A stretch of DNA of 64,000 bases from Bacteriovoracales bacterium (lineage in GTDB: Bacteria > Bdellovibrionota > Bacteriovoracia > Bacteriovoracales > Bacteriovoracaceae): positions 1 through 64,000 of the forward strand of contig JAOMEV010000001.1 of the NCBI GenBank assembly GCA_028346125.1, read 5' to 3'. Below are positions 51,535-60,141 of this stretch, piece after piece (position 1 is the stretch's first letter; each line of letters opens with the position of its first letter). Position numbers and translations under genes: made by a program. The notes beneath the pieces are model-generated. The model had not been told where the DNA came from. It saw nothing but the letters and a program-made list of their open reading frames with translations, and ran no database searches.

Positions 51535-52815
51535 TTATAGGCTCCATATCCTTTTTATATTTTTAAATTTATAAGGGGGGGTTGACATGCTTTTAACGTC
51601 AATGAGCACAGCTTTATTATTACATAACTGGTCAAATGCTAGGTTGTCTAATTCTTTATATTGTTTATGGGGCACGGCCAATACTAACGCATCGACCTTT
51701 TTTATGTCCTGCCATGGAGAAAGTTTGATTCCATATTTTTTTAGAACTTCCGTTTGGTTTGCAAGAGGATCATGGATAATAACATCGACCCCAAAGGTTT
51801 TAAGTTCTTCATAAATATCAAAAACTTTACTATTTCTAATATCAGAACAATTTTCTTTAAAAGTTGCACCTAATATGGCCACTTTTGATTGACTCACATG
51901 AATACCGGCTTTAACCATTTCTTTTACTGTTTTTTCTGCTAAGTATTTGCCCATAGAATCGTTGATCTTCCTTCCAGAAAGTATAACTTGAGGAATATGC
52001 CCAAGTCGCTCAGCTTGGTAGGTTAAATAGTAAGGGTCGACTCCTATACAATGTCCACCGACGAGCCCTGGCTTAAAAGGAAGGAAATTCCATTTCGTGG
52101 ATGCTGCATCAATCACTTGACTTGTGCTTATACCCATTTTATCGAAAATAATAGAGAGTTCGTTCATGAGGGAGATATTCAAGTCTCTCTGCGTATTCTC
52201 AATCACTTTAGCTGCTTCAGCTATTTTTATGCTAGAAGCTTTATAAATTCCTGCATCAACCACTGAACTATAGACCTGCGAGATAATTTCTAAAGCTTCT
52301 GAATCACTTCCTGAAACGACTTTGGTTATTTTAGAAAAAGTGTGCTCTTTATCCCCTGGATTAATTCTTTCAGGTGAGTAACCCACTTTAAACTCACCCA
52401 ATTTTAACCCAGAAACTTCTTCTAATACTGGAATACAATGTTCTTCAGTTGCACCGGGATAAACTGTTGATTCAAAAACAACAACATCGCCTTTTTTTAG
52501 AGCATGGGCAACTGTTTCACTGGCGGCCTTTAGCAATGACAAATCAGGCCTTTTGGCACTATCAATAGGAGTTGGAACGGCCACGATAAAAAATCGAGAA
52601 TTTTTTAAGTCTAGAGGGTCAGATGTAAAGGTGATCTTGGAGTTTTTTAGGTCTTCTTTTTGAATCTCACCCGTATGATCAAAGCCTTGAATGAGGTCAT
52701 TAACCCTTTTTTTGTCGATATCAAATCCTACAACAGGCATTTTTTGTGCGAAGGAAATGGCGACAGGGAGGCCTACGTAGCCAAGGCCAACCACAGCAAT
52801 ATCTCGTTCATGCAT
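51535..52815 (-). CDS. wbpA: UDP-HexNAc 6-dehydrogenase (WbpA/TviB-like)
   Basis: A 426-residue nucleotide-sugar dehydrogenase of the Vi-antigen TviB/WbpA type. DIAVVGLGYVGLPVAISFAQ (5-24) binds NAD, ESTVYPGATEEHC is the third block, and GLVGGHCIGVDPYYLTYQAE holds the catalytic Cys and the Y-L-T-Y motif typical of UDP-GlcNAc/GalNAc C6 oxidation. It pairs in function with the WbpP-type epimerase at 58003 to make UDP-GalNAcA (or GlcNAcA). AAGGA 7 nt before the ATG sets the start. Near the 3' end a C7 run (ACC CCC CCT) encodes Thr-Pro-Pro; slippage there would alter only the last ~13 residues. Confidence 0.85.
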   Translation of the reverse strand: MHERDIAVVGLGYVGLPVAISFAQKMPVVGFDIDKKRVNDLIQGFDHTGEIQKEDLKNSKITFTSDPLDLKNSRFFIVAVPTPIDSAKRPDLSLLKAASETVAHALKKGDVVVFESTVYPGATEEHCIPVLEEVSGLKLGEFKVGYSPERINPGDKEHTFSKITKVVSGSDSEALEIISQVYSSVVDAGIYKASSIKIAEAAKVIENTQRDLNISLMNELSIIFDKMGISTSQVIDAASTKWNFLPFKPGLVGGHCIGVDPYYLTYQAERLGHIPQVILSGRKINDSMGKYLAEKTVKEMVKAGIHVSQSKVAILGATFKENCSDIRNSKVFDIYEELKTFGVDVIIHDPLANQTEVLKKYGIKLSPWQDIKKVDALVLAVPHKQYKELDNLAFDQLCNNKAVLIDVKSMSTPPYKFKNIKRIWSL

Positions 52816-53046
52816 CTTTAAGTCCTTCTGAAGTATAAAAAGCTCCAAAAATATTAACACAAGAAGAAAAGTTAAAACAAATTTAATGAAAAGAATTCTT
52901 AATTTTAAAGGAGGTGAATTAGCATATTTTAAACGTTATTCTATGGAAGTAGGAGAACTCACCTAAAGAGTTATTAAAATAACCCTGGTAATAATGGTAA
53001 AACTAAATAAAATTTAGAAAAATTTAAAAGAATAAAGGATTCAAAG

Positions 53047-54945
53047 GTGTGTGGAATCTTAGGGACCTATTCACTAGTTCGTGGAGGGCATTTGCCCGAA
53101 AAAAAGTGTTTTGAAGCTTCACTTCAGCTACTCAATAGGAGAGGACCCAATGCGTCGGATCTATTTCAAAACCATCGGGTCCAGTTAGGACATACAAGAC
53201 TTTCAATTCAAGACCTCTCATCTTTGGGAAATCAACCCCTTTGGGATAAAGCTAAAAGGTATTGTCTAATTTATAATGGGGAGATTTATAATTTTAATCA
53301 GTTAAGGGCCGAACTTTTAAGTAAGGGGTATTCTTTTGTTTCACAAGGTGACAGCGAAGTCCTTCTAAACCTCTATATTGAATATGGTAGTAAATGTCTT
53401 CAGAGACTCGACGGCTTCTTTTCTTTTGCTGTTTATGATAGCAAAAAAGACTCTCTATTTTTGGCAAGGGACCGTTTTGGAATAAAGCCACTTGTTTACT
53501 CCATAGAAAATGGAAAATTATTTTTTTCTTCTGAAATGAAGGCCCTATTTCCCCTTCTTCAGAAAAAGGAGTTGGATCCTTCCTCACTTTACCAATATCT
53601 TCAATTTACTTATATCCCAGCACCTCATTCTATTTTTAAAGGAGTTAAAAAACTCTTACCAGGCCATTTTCTTAAAGTAGAAAATGGGAAAGTAGAAATC
53701 GAAAAATACTTTGAATTAAAATGGAGGCCAGGTGAATATGCAGATATTCCATATCAAAAACAAAAAAATATTCTTGTAGACCTTCTAGATAAATCTGTTA
53801 AAGACCGCCTGATTTCAGATGCGCCATTAGGTGCATTTTTAAGTGGAGGTATTGATTCTTCCGCAGTTGTTGCTTTGGCCTCTAGACATGTTCCTCATTT
53901 AAAAACATTTTCTATAGGGTTTAAAAATAATAAAGTTCATGATGAAACGCGCTATGCCAAGTTTGTCGCTGATAAATTTATGACAGACCACACGGTTATT
54001 AAAATTGACGAGCAAGATTACCTAAACAATCTTAATGATGTTTTGGACTATTTGGATGAACCTTTTGCTGACTCTTCTGCACTTGCCGTTTATATATTAT
54101 CAAAATATGTGAGAGGCGATGTCAAAGTCGCTCTTTCAGGCGACGGTGCAGATGAGGTTTTTGCAGGTTACAATAAGTATAAGGCGGAGTACTTGTTGAG
54201 ATCCCGACCAGGTATGAAAGGTGCTCTAAAAATTCTAGCCCCAGCGTTAAACTTCCTTCCTAAATCGAGGGATTTTAAGTTTGCAAATTTTGGAAGACAA
54301 ATTAACCGACTAGCAAAGGGTGCCCAACTATCCGAGTCAGAAAGGTATTTTCATTGGTGTCGATTCATTGAAAAGAAGCGCGTTTTAGAGTCCTTTTCTC
54401 CTTCATTTAGAGAAATGGTTGATGAGGAGACCTTTAAAGATCGATGTCATGAAAGCATATTGGACTCCGAAAAGAGTGATTTTAATCAAATACTATATAA
54501 TGATGTTCACTACGTTCTTCCTAATGACATGCTTGCAAAAGTGGATATGATGAGTATGGCAAACTCTTTGGAGGTAAGGGTTCCTTTCTTAGGCCACAAA
54601 GTGGTTGAGTTTGCTTTTTCATTAGGGCCTGATTCTAAAATAGACTCCAAAATGAAAAAGAAGATTTTACAAGATTCTTTTAAAGAAATTTTGCCCAAAG
54701 AGCTTTATAATCGCCCGAAGCAAGGTTTTAGTATCCCTCTTTACCAATGGTATCGAAATGAATTATGGGAAAAAATTGATAGAGACCTTTTATCAAGGGA
54801 AAGGATCGAAGCACAAAACATTTTTAGCTATGCTTACATTAATGATCTAAAGCAGCGAGTTAAGTTGGGTAAAAAGGATGATGTAGAGGCCCATATGTGG
54901 TCTTTGATTGTTTTTCAAAGTTGGTATCAAAAATATATGGAGTAA
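53047..54945 (+). CDS. asnB: AsnB-type glutamine amidotransferase
   Basis: A 632-residue class II glutamine-hydrolysing asparagine synthase. The GTG start is followed directly by TGT, giving the Cys nucleophile at position 2 (MCGILGTYS). ALSGDGADEVFAGYNKY and GAFLSGGIDSSAVVAL are the ATP-pyrophosphatase motifs. In O-antigen clusters such proteins (WbpS-like) amidate uronic acids. The nearby UDP-HexNAc dehydrogenase makes that the likely role here (inference), though plain asparagine synthesis is not excluded. AAAGGA 8 nt upstream supports the GTG. It is divergent from the dehydrogenase across ~230 bp. Confidence 0.85.
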   Translation: MCGILGTYSLVRGGHLPEKKCFEASLQLLNRRGPNASDLFQNHRVQLGHTRLSIQDLSSLGNQPLWDKAKRYCLIYNGEIYNFNQLRAELLSKGYSFVSQGDSEVLLNLYIEYGSKCLQRLDGFFSFAVYDSKKDSLFLARDRFGIKPLVYSIENGKLFFSSEMKALFPLLQKKELDPSSLYQYLQFTYIPAPHSIFKGVKKLLPGHFLKVENGKVEIEKYFELKWRPGEYADIPYQKQKNILVDLLDKSVKDRLISDAPLGAFLSGGIDSSAVVALASRHVPHLKTFSIGFKNNKVHDETRYAKFVADKFMTDHTVIKIDEQDYLNNLNDVLDYLDEPFADSSALAVYILSKYVRGDVKVALSGDGADEVFAGYNKYKAEYLLRSRPGMKGALKILAPALNFLPKSRDFKFANFGRQINRLAKGAQLSESERYFHWCRFIEKKRVLESFSPSFREMVDEETFKDRCHESILDSEKSDFNQILYNDVHYVLPNDMLAKVDMMSMANSLEVRVPFLGHKVVEFAFSLGPDSKIDSKMKKKILQDSFKEILPKELYNRPKQGFSIPLYQWYRNELWEKIDRDLLSRERIEAQNIFSYAYINDLKQRVKLGKKDDVEAHMWSLIVFQSWYQKYME

Positions 54946-55041
54946 GTTCAAGAGTCAGAGCTTACATGTTCACTAATTGTTCCTAAGAGAAAACTTATTT
55001 GATATAAAGATACGGAATATGGGCCTATATTTAACCGTGGT

Positions 55042-55932
55042 TTGGTTGCTTTGGAAAAAAACCTTAATGATAAAGATCATACTCTACCCTTAATAAGTGT
55101 TGTTATGTGTGTCTATAATGGGCAAGATTGTGTTGGGGATGCGATTGATTCCATCATTGCCCAAACTTTTAATAATTATGAGCTTATTATTTGTGACGAC
55201 GCTTCTACAGATAAGACTGTCTCAATTCTAGAGAGATATGAAAAAAACCCTAAAATAAAAGTTTTAAAAAATGATGTTAATAAGGGGTCAGGCTTTTCAA
55301 GGAATCGATGTATAAGTGAATCTAGGGGAGATTATATTGTTATTCAAGATGCTGACGATAAGTCTGCCAATCGGCGATTACAGGTTCTTTATGACTCGAT
55401 TAAAGAATTAAAAGCTTCAGTTGTTGGTAGTAGTGCTATACTTGTTGACGGAGACTTTTGTTGGGGAGTTATGACTTATCAGCAGAGGCCCAAAAAGTAT
55501 GAGTGGATTCGTTCCATGCAGATTGTCCACGCTTCAATTATTGTAAAAAAGGCCGACGTTCTTGAGGTCGGAGGCTACAGCGCTTTTAAAAAAGATAGAA
55601 GTGAAGATTATGATTTGTTGTGCCGCATAGCTGCTAGAGGAAAGGTAATACGTAGTATTAAGGACCCTCTTTATATAATTAATTATAGTGAGAATGACTA
55701 TAAAAGAAGAACCTTTGTAAGTCGTCTCTATGAAGTGAGAGCAAAATATAAGGCCTGTTTCTATATTTCGCCGCCATTATTGTATTACCTTTATTGTTTG
55801 AAGCCTCTTGTCTTGGCGTTTATGCCCAAAAAGATTCAATTTTTAATACACAAAATGATTTTTAGTGGAAATAAATCTAGACACTTCAGTCCTAGCGATA
55901 TCGATACCAATCCCAGTGGCCCAAAAGCTTAG
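55042..55932 (+). CDS. Family 2 glycosyltransferase
   Basis: A 296-residue GT2 enzyme. ISVVMCVYNGQDCVGDAIDS (~18-37), IICDDASTDKT and VIQDADDKS (D-A-D-D metal site) define the domain, and SEDYDLLCRIAARG the acceptor-side E-D block. The C-terminal ~50 residues include one hydrophobic segment. The start is uncertain: TTG at 55042 or 55051, with no strong ribosome binding site. Its last 41 bp overlap the end of the convergent polysaccharide deacetylase gene. Confidence 0.8.
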   Translation: MVALEKNLNDKDHTLPLISVVMCVYNGQDCVGDAIDSIIAQTFNNYELIICDDASTDKTVSILERYEKNPKIKVLKNDVNKGSGFSRNRCISESRGDYIVIQDADDKSANRRLQVLYDSIKELKASVVGSSAILVDGDFCWGVMTYQQRPKKYEWIRSMQIVHASIIVKKADVLEVGGYSAFKKDRSEDYDLLCRIAARGKVIRSIKDPLYIINYSENDYKRRTFVSRLYEVRAKYKACFYISPPLLYYLYCLKPLVLAFMPKKIQFLIHKMIFSGNKSRHFSPSDIDTNPSGPKA

Positions 55933-56647
55933 AGCGAAAGCTCTTTAGGTTATCCCACTTATTCACTTCGCACCTGTTAAGAAGCAAGGGGTTGGTAGAA
56001 GGTCGGTTTGTGTCGAAACGAGAGGTACCAATTCTTTTGTAACCGGCCAGTTTTCCAATTTCCATCACTTTTTTATTTGTATGACCAAAAGGGTAGCTCA
56101 TGGTCAAGACCTCTTTTCCAAGAAGGTCTTCAAGGTATTTTTTTGACCCTTCCATTTCTTGAACCATTTTTTCTTCGGGAAGGTTTGCTAAGGAACAGTG
56201 TTTAGCTCCATGTGCACCAATCGTCACACCGGGGTAAGATGCCAACTCCTTCAGTTCCGAGGGGGTAAGAAAATCTGGGTGCTTTTCTTTAACAAAGTTT
56301 GTTGAAATAAAGACGGTAAAGGGAAGGTTTTTTTCTATTAGAAGTGGGGCGGCAAGAGTTAAATTGTTTTTATAACCGTCGTCAAAGGTAATAGATAAAA
56401 GGCCTTTTTCCTCTGTTGTACAATCTGAAAAATGCTGAACATTCCATTTTTCATTTTGATCAATTTCATTGAGGTGATCTTTAAAATATTTAAGAGGTAC
56501 TGTAAAGAGTCCTGTGGGATCCATGTCAACTGACTTCTCAATGGAATGATACATTAAAACTCTTCCGCCAGGTCTTAAGGGACGGAGGTGCCCTATAGAA
56601 TAGGCAAAACTAATTGTCTTCCTGATTTGATGTTTTAGTTTCATCAT
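55892..56647 (-). CDS. Polysaccharide deacetylase (NodB-type)
   Basis: A 251-residue carbohydrate esterase family 4 protein. VLMYHSIEK (~30-38) is the N-terminal signature, LSITFDDGYKN carries the catalytic Asp and metal-binding Asp, and GAHGAKHCSL the metal His-x3-His. SYPFGHTN completes the site. There is no signal peptide, so it may act on a lipid-linked or nucleotide sugar in the cytoplasm, or as a non-secreted family member. Its start overlaps, by ATGA, the 49-codon ORF upstream. Its end overlaps the GT2 end by 41 bp. Confidence 0.85.
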   Translation of the reverse strand: MMKLKHQIRKTISFAYSIGHLRPLRPGGRVLMYHSIEKSVDMDPTGLFTVPLKYFKDHLNEIDQNEKWNVQHFSDCTTEEKGLLSITFDDGYKNNLTLAAPLLIEKNLPFTVFISTNFVKEKHPDFLTPSELKELASYPGVTIGAHGAKHCSLANLPEEKMVQEMEGSKKYLEDLLGKEVLTMSYPFGHTNKKVMEIGKLAGYKRIGTSRFDTNRPSTNPLLLNRCEVNKWDNLKSFRSKLLGHWDWYRYR

Positions 56648-56793
56648 ATTTTTTTTGGCCCCTGATACTTATTAAAGATAAATCTTGCAAGTGGAAAAGA
56701 ACAATGACTCCTTTCTTCTGTTGCCCCTTCTCGGTTAAGAAGTTTTGCATCCCACTGGTGATTTGTGCCACTTAAAATTTCGCCGACTACCAT
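56644..56793 (-). CDS. 49-residue ORF between DegT-like and deacetylase genes
   Basis: A hidden short frame of 49 codons starting with ATG at 56793. Its first 7 bases overlap the end of the DegT-like gene and its TGA overlaps the deacetylase ATG, so it closes the gap between the two without a spare base. It encodes a soluble, charged peptide with WDAKLLNREGATEERSH and FPLARFIFNKYQ. I recognise no family. The exact junctions support a real, translationally coupled gene. The alternative is a C-terminal remnant of a larger lost protein that still bridges translation. Confidence 0.5.
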   Translation of the reverse strand: MVVGEILSGTNHQWDAKLLNREGATEERSHCSFPLARFIFNKYQGPKKI

Positions 56794-57836
56794 AGGAATC
56801 TCACAAAGCGCACTTTATGATAAAATTCAGGGCAACTATTTTTCACATTGTTTGGCAAGGAGGGCCAAGTAAAGGCCTCGAGGCCAAATTTTCTTAAGAA
56901 AATTTTAACTTTTTCAAAGACAGCGTCCTCACAAGTAAAAGGGTAGGAGTATGGAGAAGTATAGGCGCCTAGAGATTGAGACAATGGTCTAATCTCAAAG
57001 TGAGCAAGAAGCTCCTCCACTCTTTGAAATAAATACCTTCTCCTTCTAATTTCATTTTTTTGATCAAGAAAAGAGAGTAAATTTTCAGGGTAACAGGGAG
57101 AAAATGTACCAGGAATTTTGAATTCACTTTCCTCATCATCGGGAGGTATTTCATGGCCTTTTAAGAGCTTTTTTACCCTTCTTAGGAGGGAGGTCATGAG
57201 CTGTATATTTTTTCCATTTATCATGGGCCCCAATGAGGCCATATTTCTTTTTATGGAGTAAAACGAATTTGATGGAGATTCCTGAAAAGAAGTTTGGGTG
57301 TGTATGCTCTTTTTAAGAGAGGGATGATTTAAAGAAAGGGCCGCTCCATTATAAATTGGGATGGTTTTTCTAAGACTAAAAATACCGATGTCTCCTCGTT
57401 TACCCAAAAACTGTCCTGATTCATCTCTGGAAAGAAACCCATGAGCATTATCTTCGATGAGCCATGCCTTATTTTTGTTACAGTATTGTCTAAAAGGAGA
57501 AAGGTCTTGAGGAAGACCAAAATAATTAACACAAACAATTGCTTTGGCCTCGGATAGTGTTTCAGGAACCAACTTTAGGTTTTCGTCAATATCATAAAAT
57601 TTAACTTGGATGCCCTTAATGTAGAAGGGGGCCAGAAAGTCTCGACAGATAAAAGAAGGAATTAAAATCGAATCACCTTCATAAAGGTTTAATGCCTCTA
57701 TCCCTTTCACCATAGCGTATCTTGCAAGAGAAAAATATTGGGTTCTTTTGGGGTCGAAGAAAAATTGGCCACTTTTTTTTTGAAATGACTTGGGAAAATA
57801 AATTTGGTCTACCGAGTCAATAAACTGTTGATCCAT
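56787..57836 (-). CDS. DegT/DnrJ-like PLP-dependent protein
   Basis: A 349-residue protein of the DegT/DnrJ/EryC1 aminotransferase fold. FSLARYAMVKGIEAL (~36-50) and ILIPSFICRDFLAPF are the start of the PLP domain. CVNYFGLPQDLSPF and WLIEDNAHGF follow (Asp/His contacts to PLP), and FSLRKTIPIYNGAAL has the candidate Schiff-base Lys. The spacing at the Lys differs from the usual F-S-x-x-x-x-K, and the protein is shorter than typical 370-390-residue members, so activity should be considered likely rather than certain. Divergent from the WbpP-like gene; a hairpin lies between them. Confidence 0.7.
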   Translation of the reverse strand: MDQQFIDSVDQIYFPKSFQKKSGQFFFDPKRTQYFSLARYAMVKGIEALNLYEGDSILIPSFICRDFLAPFYIKGIQVKFYDIDENLKLVPETLSEAKAIVCVNYFGLPQDLSPFRQYCNKNKAWLIEDNAHGFLSRDESGQFLGKRGDIGIFSLRKTIPIYNGAALSLNHPSLKKSIHTQTSFQESPSNSFYSIKRNMASLGPMINGKNIQLMTSLLRRVKKLLKGHEIPPDDEESEFKIPGTFSPCYPENLLSFLDQKNEIRRRRYLFQRVEELLAHFEIRPLSQSLGAYTSPYSYPFTCEDAVFEKVKIFLRKFGLEAFTWPSLPNNVKNSCPEFYHKVRFVRFLW

Positions 57837-57884
57837 GCTTTTTTAACCTTAAGAGTTAGCTAATCACCTATCATATAATTATTA

Positions 57885-57918
57885 AGATGATTAAGAAAAC
57901 ACCTTTTCCTAATCATCT
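57885..57918. promoter_or_regulatory. Long inverted repeat in a divergent promoter region
   Basis: AGATGATTA (57885-57893) pairs with TAATCATCT (57910-57918). Inside, after one A-C mismatch, GAAAA (57895-57899) pairs with TTTTC (57904-57908) around a CACC loop. The 14-bp near-perfect stem lies between divergent starts at 57836 and 58003. It could be an operator for both genes or a structured leader. Confidence 0.5.
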
Positions 57919-58002
57919 CAGTTTTGGTTTAGGTATGGCCGATCTTAAACATAAAATGATATTGTGCTCAAGGATGATGTTGAAAACTTTGGCGGTATTA
58001 AA

Positions 58003-59028
58003 ATGAATTTTAAATCCTACTGTGATTTGAAGATAATGTTACAGAATAAGCCCCAAAAATGGCTTTTGACAGGGGCGGCGGGCTTTATAGGGAGCAACCT
58101 TTTACAAGAACTTCTTGAGCTTGATCAAAAAGTAGTTGCTATTGATAACTTTAGCAATGGACTTCAGTCGAACTTAGATGAGGTGAAGAAGAGTGTAGGA
58201 GAAAGGTGGCGCAACCTTCAATTTATTGAAGGAGACTTTTGCCAAAAAGATATTATGCTAGACCTTTGCGATGAGGTCGATTACGTGCTTCATCAGGGGG
58301 CCCTGGGTTCAGTACCCCGATCAATCAATGATCCCTTGACTTCAAACCGTCATAATGTGGAAGGGCAGTTAACAATTTTAACAGCGGCCAAAGAAAAAGG
58401 CGTTAAAAAAGTAGTTTTCGCAAGTAGTAGTTCTGTTTATGGAGATCATCCTGACCTCCCCAAAATGGAAGAAAAAATTGGAGAGCAGCTTTCTCCTTAT
58501 GCTGTTTCAAAATATGTTAACGAACTTTATGCCTCTGTTTTTTATAAAAACTTTGGGCTCTCTAGTGCAGGGCTTCGCTATTTTAATGTTTTTGGAAGAA
58601 GGCAGTCACCAAAAGGACCTTATGCTGCGGTGATTCCAATTTGGATTCAGTCTATGATACGCGGAGAAGATGTCTGTATTTTTGGAGATGGTAAAACAAG
58701 CAGAGACTTTTGTTATGTTAGGAATGTTATCGAGGCAAATATTCAGGCGGCCTGTGCAAAGGTCGAGGGGGCCTATGCTTATAATATTGCTTTGAGTGAT
58801 CAGACGAGTCTCAATGATCTATTTTCTTATCTTAAAGAGTTTCTATCTTCCGAATGTGGGATTAACTATAATAAAGATCCCGTCTACAAAGACTTTAGAA
58901 AAGGCGATGTGAGGCATTCGAGAGCGAATATTGAAAAGGCCCAAAAAGATTTTAAATATAATCCAGAAGTTAGGGTCGAGGATGGTCTTCGTAAAGCAAT
59001 TAAATGGTATGTGGAGACGTTGAGGTGA
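58003..59028 (+). CDS. wbpP: UDP-N-acetylglucosamine 4-epimerase (WbpP/TviC-like)
   Basis: A 341-residue extended SDR, the same length as WbpP. WLLTGAAGFIGSNLLQELLE (~21-40) with LDQKVVAIDNFSNG is diagnostic of the WbpP/TviC/Gne group. FASSSSVYGDH has the catalytic Ser and SPYAVSK the Tyr-x3-Lys, and YFNVFGRRQSPKGPYAAVIP completes the substrate side. It interconverts UDP-GlcNAc and UDP-GalNAc or their uronic acids. The frame is open to a GTG at 57964; the ATG at 58003 gives the family N-terminus. The following GT4 starts in a GTGA overlap with its stop. Confidence 0.85.
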   Translation: MNFKSYCDLKIMLQNKPQKWLLTGAAGFIGSNLLQELLELDQKVVAIDNFSNGLQSNLDEVKKSVGERWRNLQFIEGDFCQKDIMLDLCDEVDYVLHQGALGSVPRSINDPLTSNRHNVEGQLTILTAAKEKGVKKVVFASSSSVYGDHPDLPKMEEKIGEQLSPYAVSKYVNELYASVFYKNFGLSSAGLRYFNVFGRRQSPKGPYAAVIPIWIQSMIRGEDVCIFGDGKTSRDFCYVRNVIEANIQAACAKVEGAYAYNIALSDQTSLNDLFSYLKEFLSSECGINYNKDPVYKDFRKGDVRHSRANIEKAQKDFKYNPEVRVEDGLRKAIKWYVETLR

Positions 59029-60140
59029 AAGTTCTTTTTATTTCAGCTGACACCCGTTCTCTTATTCAGTTTAGGCGAGATCTTATGCTAGATCTTAAAA
59101 AGAGGGGCCATGAAGTTCATGCGATATCACCTAACAAGGATCAAAGGGGAGATCCGAAAATTTTAGAGAATGATGGGATTAAAATTCATGAAATTTCTTT
59201 TAATAGGACAGGGATGAATCCTTTTAAGGATTTTACTACTTTTTTAAAAATGGCAAAAGTCATAAGAGAAGTTAGGCCGGAGCTTGTGTTTTCTTTTATG
59301 ATAAAGCCGGTTATTTATGGTTCTTTGGCCGCTTATCTTAGTAAAGTTGAAAAAATTTACTCTTTGATCCCAGGAGTTGGACACGTTTTTTTAAATGGTA
59401 GCTTCAAGGGAAAAATTCTTCGCTTCGTTGTGGCCAGAATGTATCAATGTGCTCTTTTTTTTAATGAAAAAGTATTTTTCCAGAATAACGATGATAGGAA
59501 GCTCTTCATATCCCACAGCATTTTGAACGAAAAGAAGGCCTTCAAGGTCAATGGCTCTGGTGTTAATATGGATCTATTTTGTAGAGAGAAAAAGGTTCTA
59601 GAAAGGCCCGTTTTTTTACTTGCTGGAAGGATTATTGCAGAAAAAGGGATAAAGGAATATATCGAGGCAGCAAGAAAGGTTAAAAAGAAAAAAGGTGATG
59701 GAGTAAAGTTTCTATTGGCAGGAGGATTTGATAAAAATCCGACGTCTTATAATCAAAAGACTCTTAATGACCTTAATTTTGATGATACTGTCGAATATCT
59801 CGGTGACCAGAAAGATATGAAAAAGCTTTATGAAGAGGCCTCTGTTTATGTATTACCTTCTTACCGAGAAGGAACGCCAAGGTCTACTCTTGAGGCGATG
59901 AGCATGAAAATGCCTGTTATAACGACTGATGTTCCAGGTTGTCGTGAAACAGTTAGGGAAAATATCAATGGGCATCTTGTTTCTTTACATTCTGTGGATG
60001 AACTCTCAGAAAAAATGGAAAGGTTTGTTGAAGATTGTTCCTTGATCGAAAAAATGGGGCAGGCAAGTTATAAGATAGTAGAAGAAAAATTTGATGTAAA
60101 AAAAGTAAACCAAACTTATATAAGAGAGATGAGGCTTTAA
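59025..60140 (+). CDS. Family 4 glycosyltransferase (PglA-like)
   Basis: A 371-residue GT4 enzyme. FISADTRSLIQFRRDLMLDL (~5-24) opens the acceptor domain, FLLAGRIIAEKGIKEYIEAA the donor domain, and SYREGTPRSTLEAMS the E-x7-E signature. This form is typical of enzymes that add the second sugar, often a GalNAc or related HexNAc, to an undecaprenyl-diphosphate-linked residue. GTG start overlapping the epimerase stop, with GGAG 8 nt upstream. It is followed after 1 bp by the initiating transferase, which supports the second-step role. Confidence 0.85.
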   Translation: MKVLFISADTRSLIQFRRDLMLDLKKRGHEVHAISPNKDQRGDPKILENDGIKIHEISFNRTGMNPFKDFTTFLKMAKVIREVRPELVFSFMIKPVIYGSLAAYLSKVEKIYSLIPGVGHVFLNGSFKGKILRFVVARMYQCALFFNEKVFFQNNDDRKLFISHSILNEKKAFKVNGSGVNMDLFCREKKVLERPVFLLAGRIIAEKGIKEYIEAARKVKKKKGDGVKFLLAGGFDKNPTSYNQKTLNDLNFDDTVEYLGDQKDMKKLYEEASVYVLPSYREGTPRSTLEAMSMKMPVITTDVPGCRETVRENINGHLVSLHSVDELSEKMERFVEDCSLIEKMGQASYKIVEEKFDVKKVNQTYIREMRL

Positions 60141-60141
60141 A

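Noticed and set aside
51574-51581. C7/G7 run in the wbpA-like gene as a phase-variation switch
   Set aside because: It lies ~13 codons from the end, so slippage would change only the tail and probably not switch the enzyme off.
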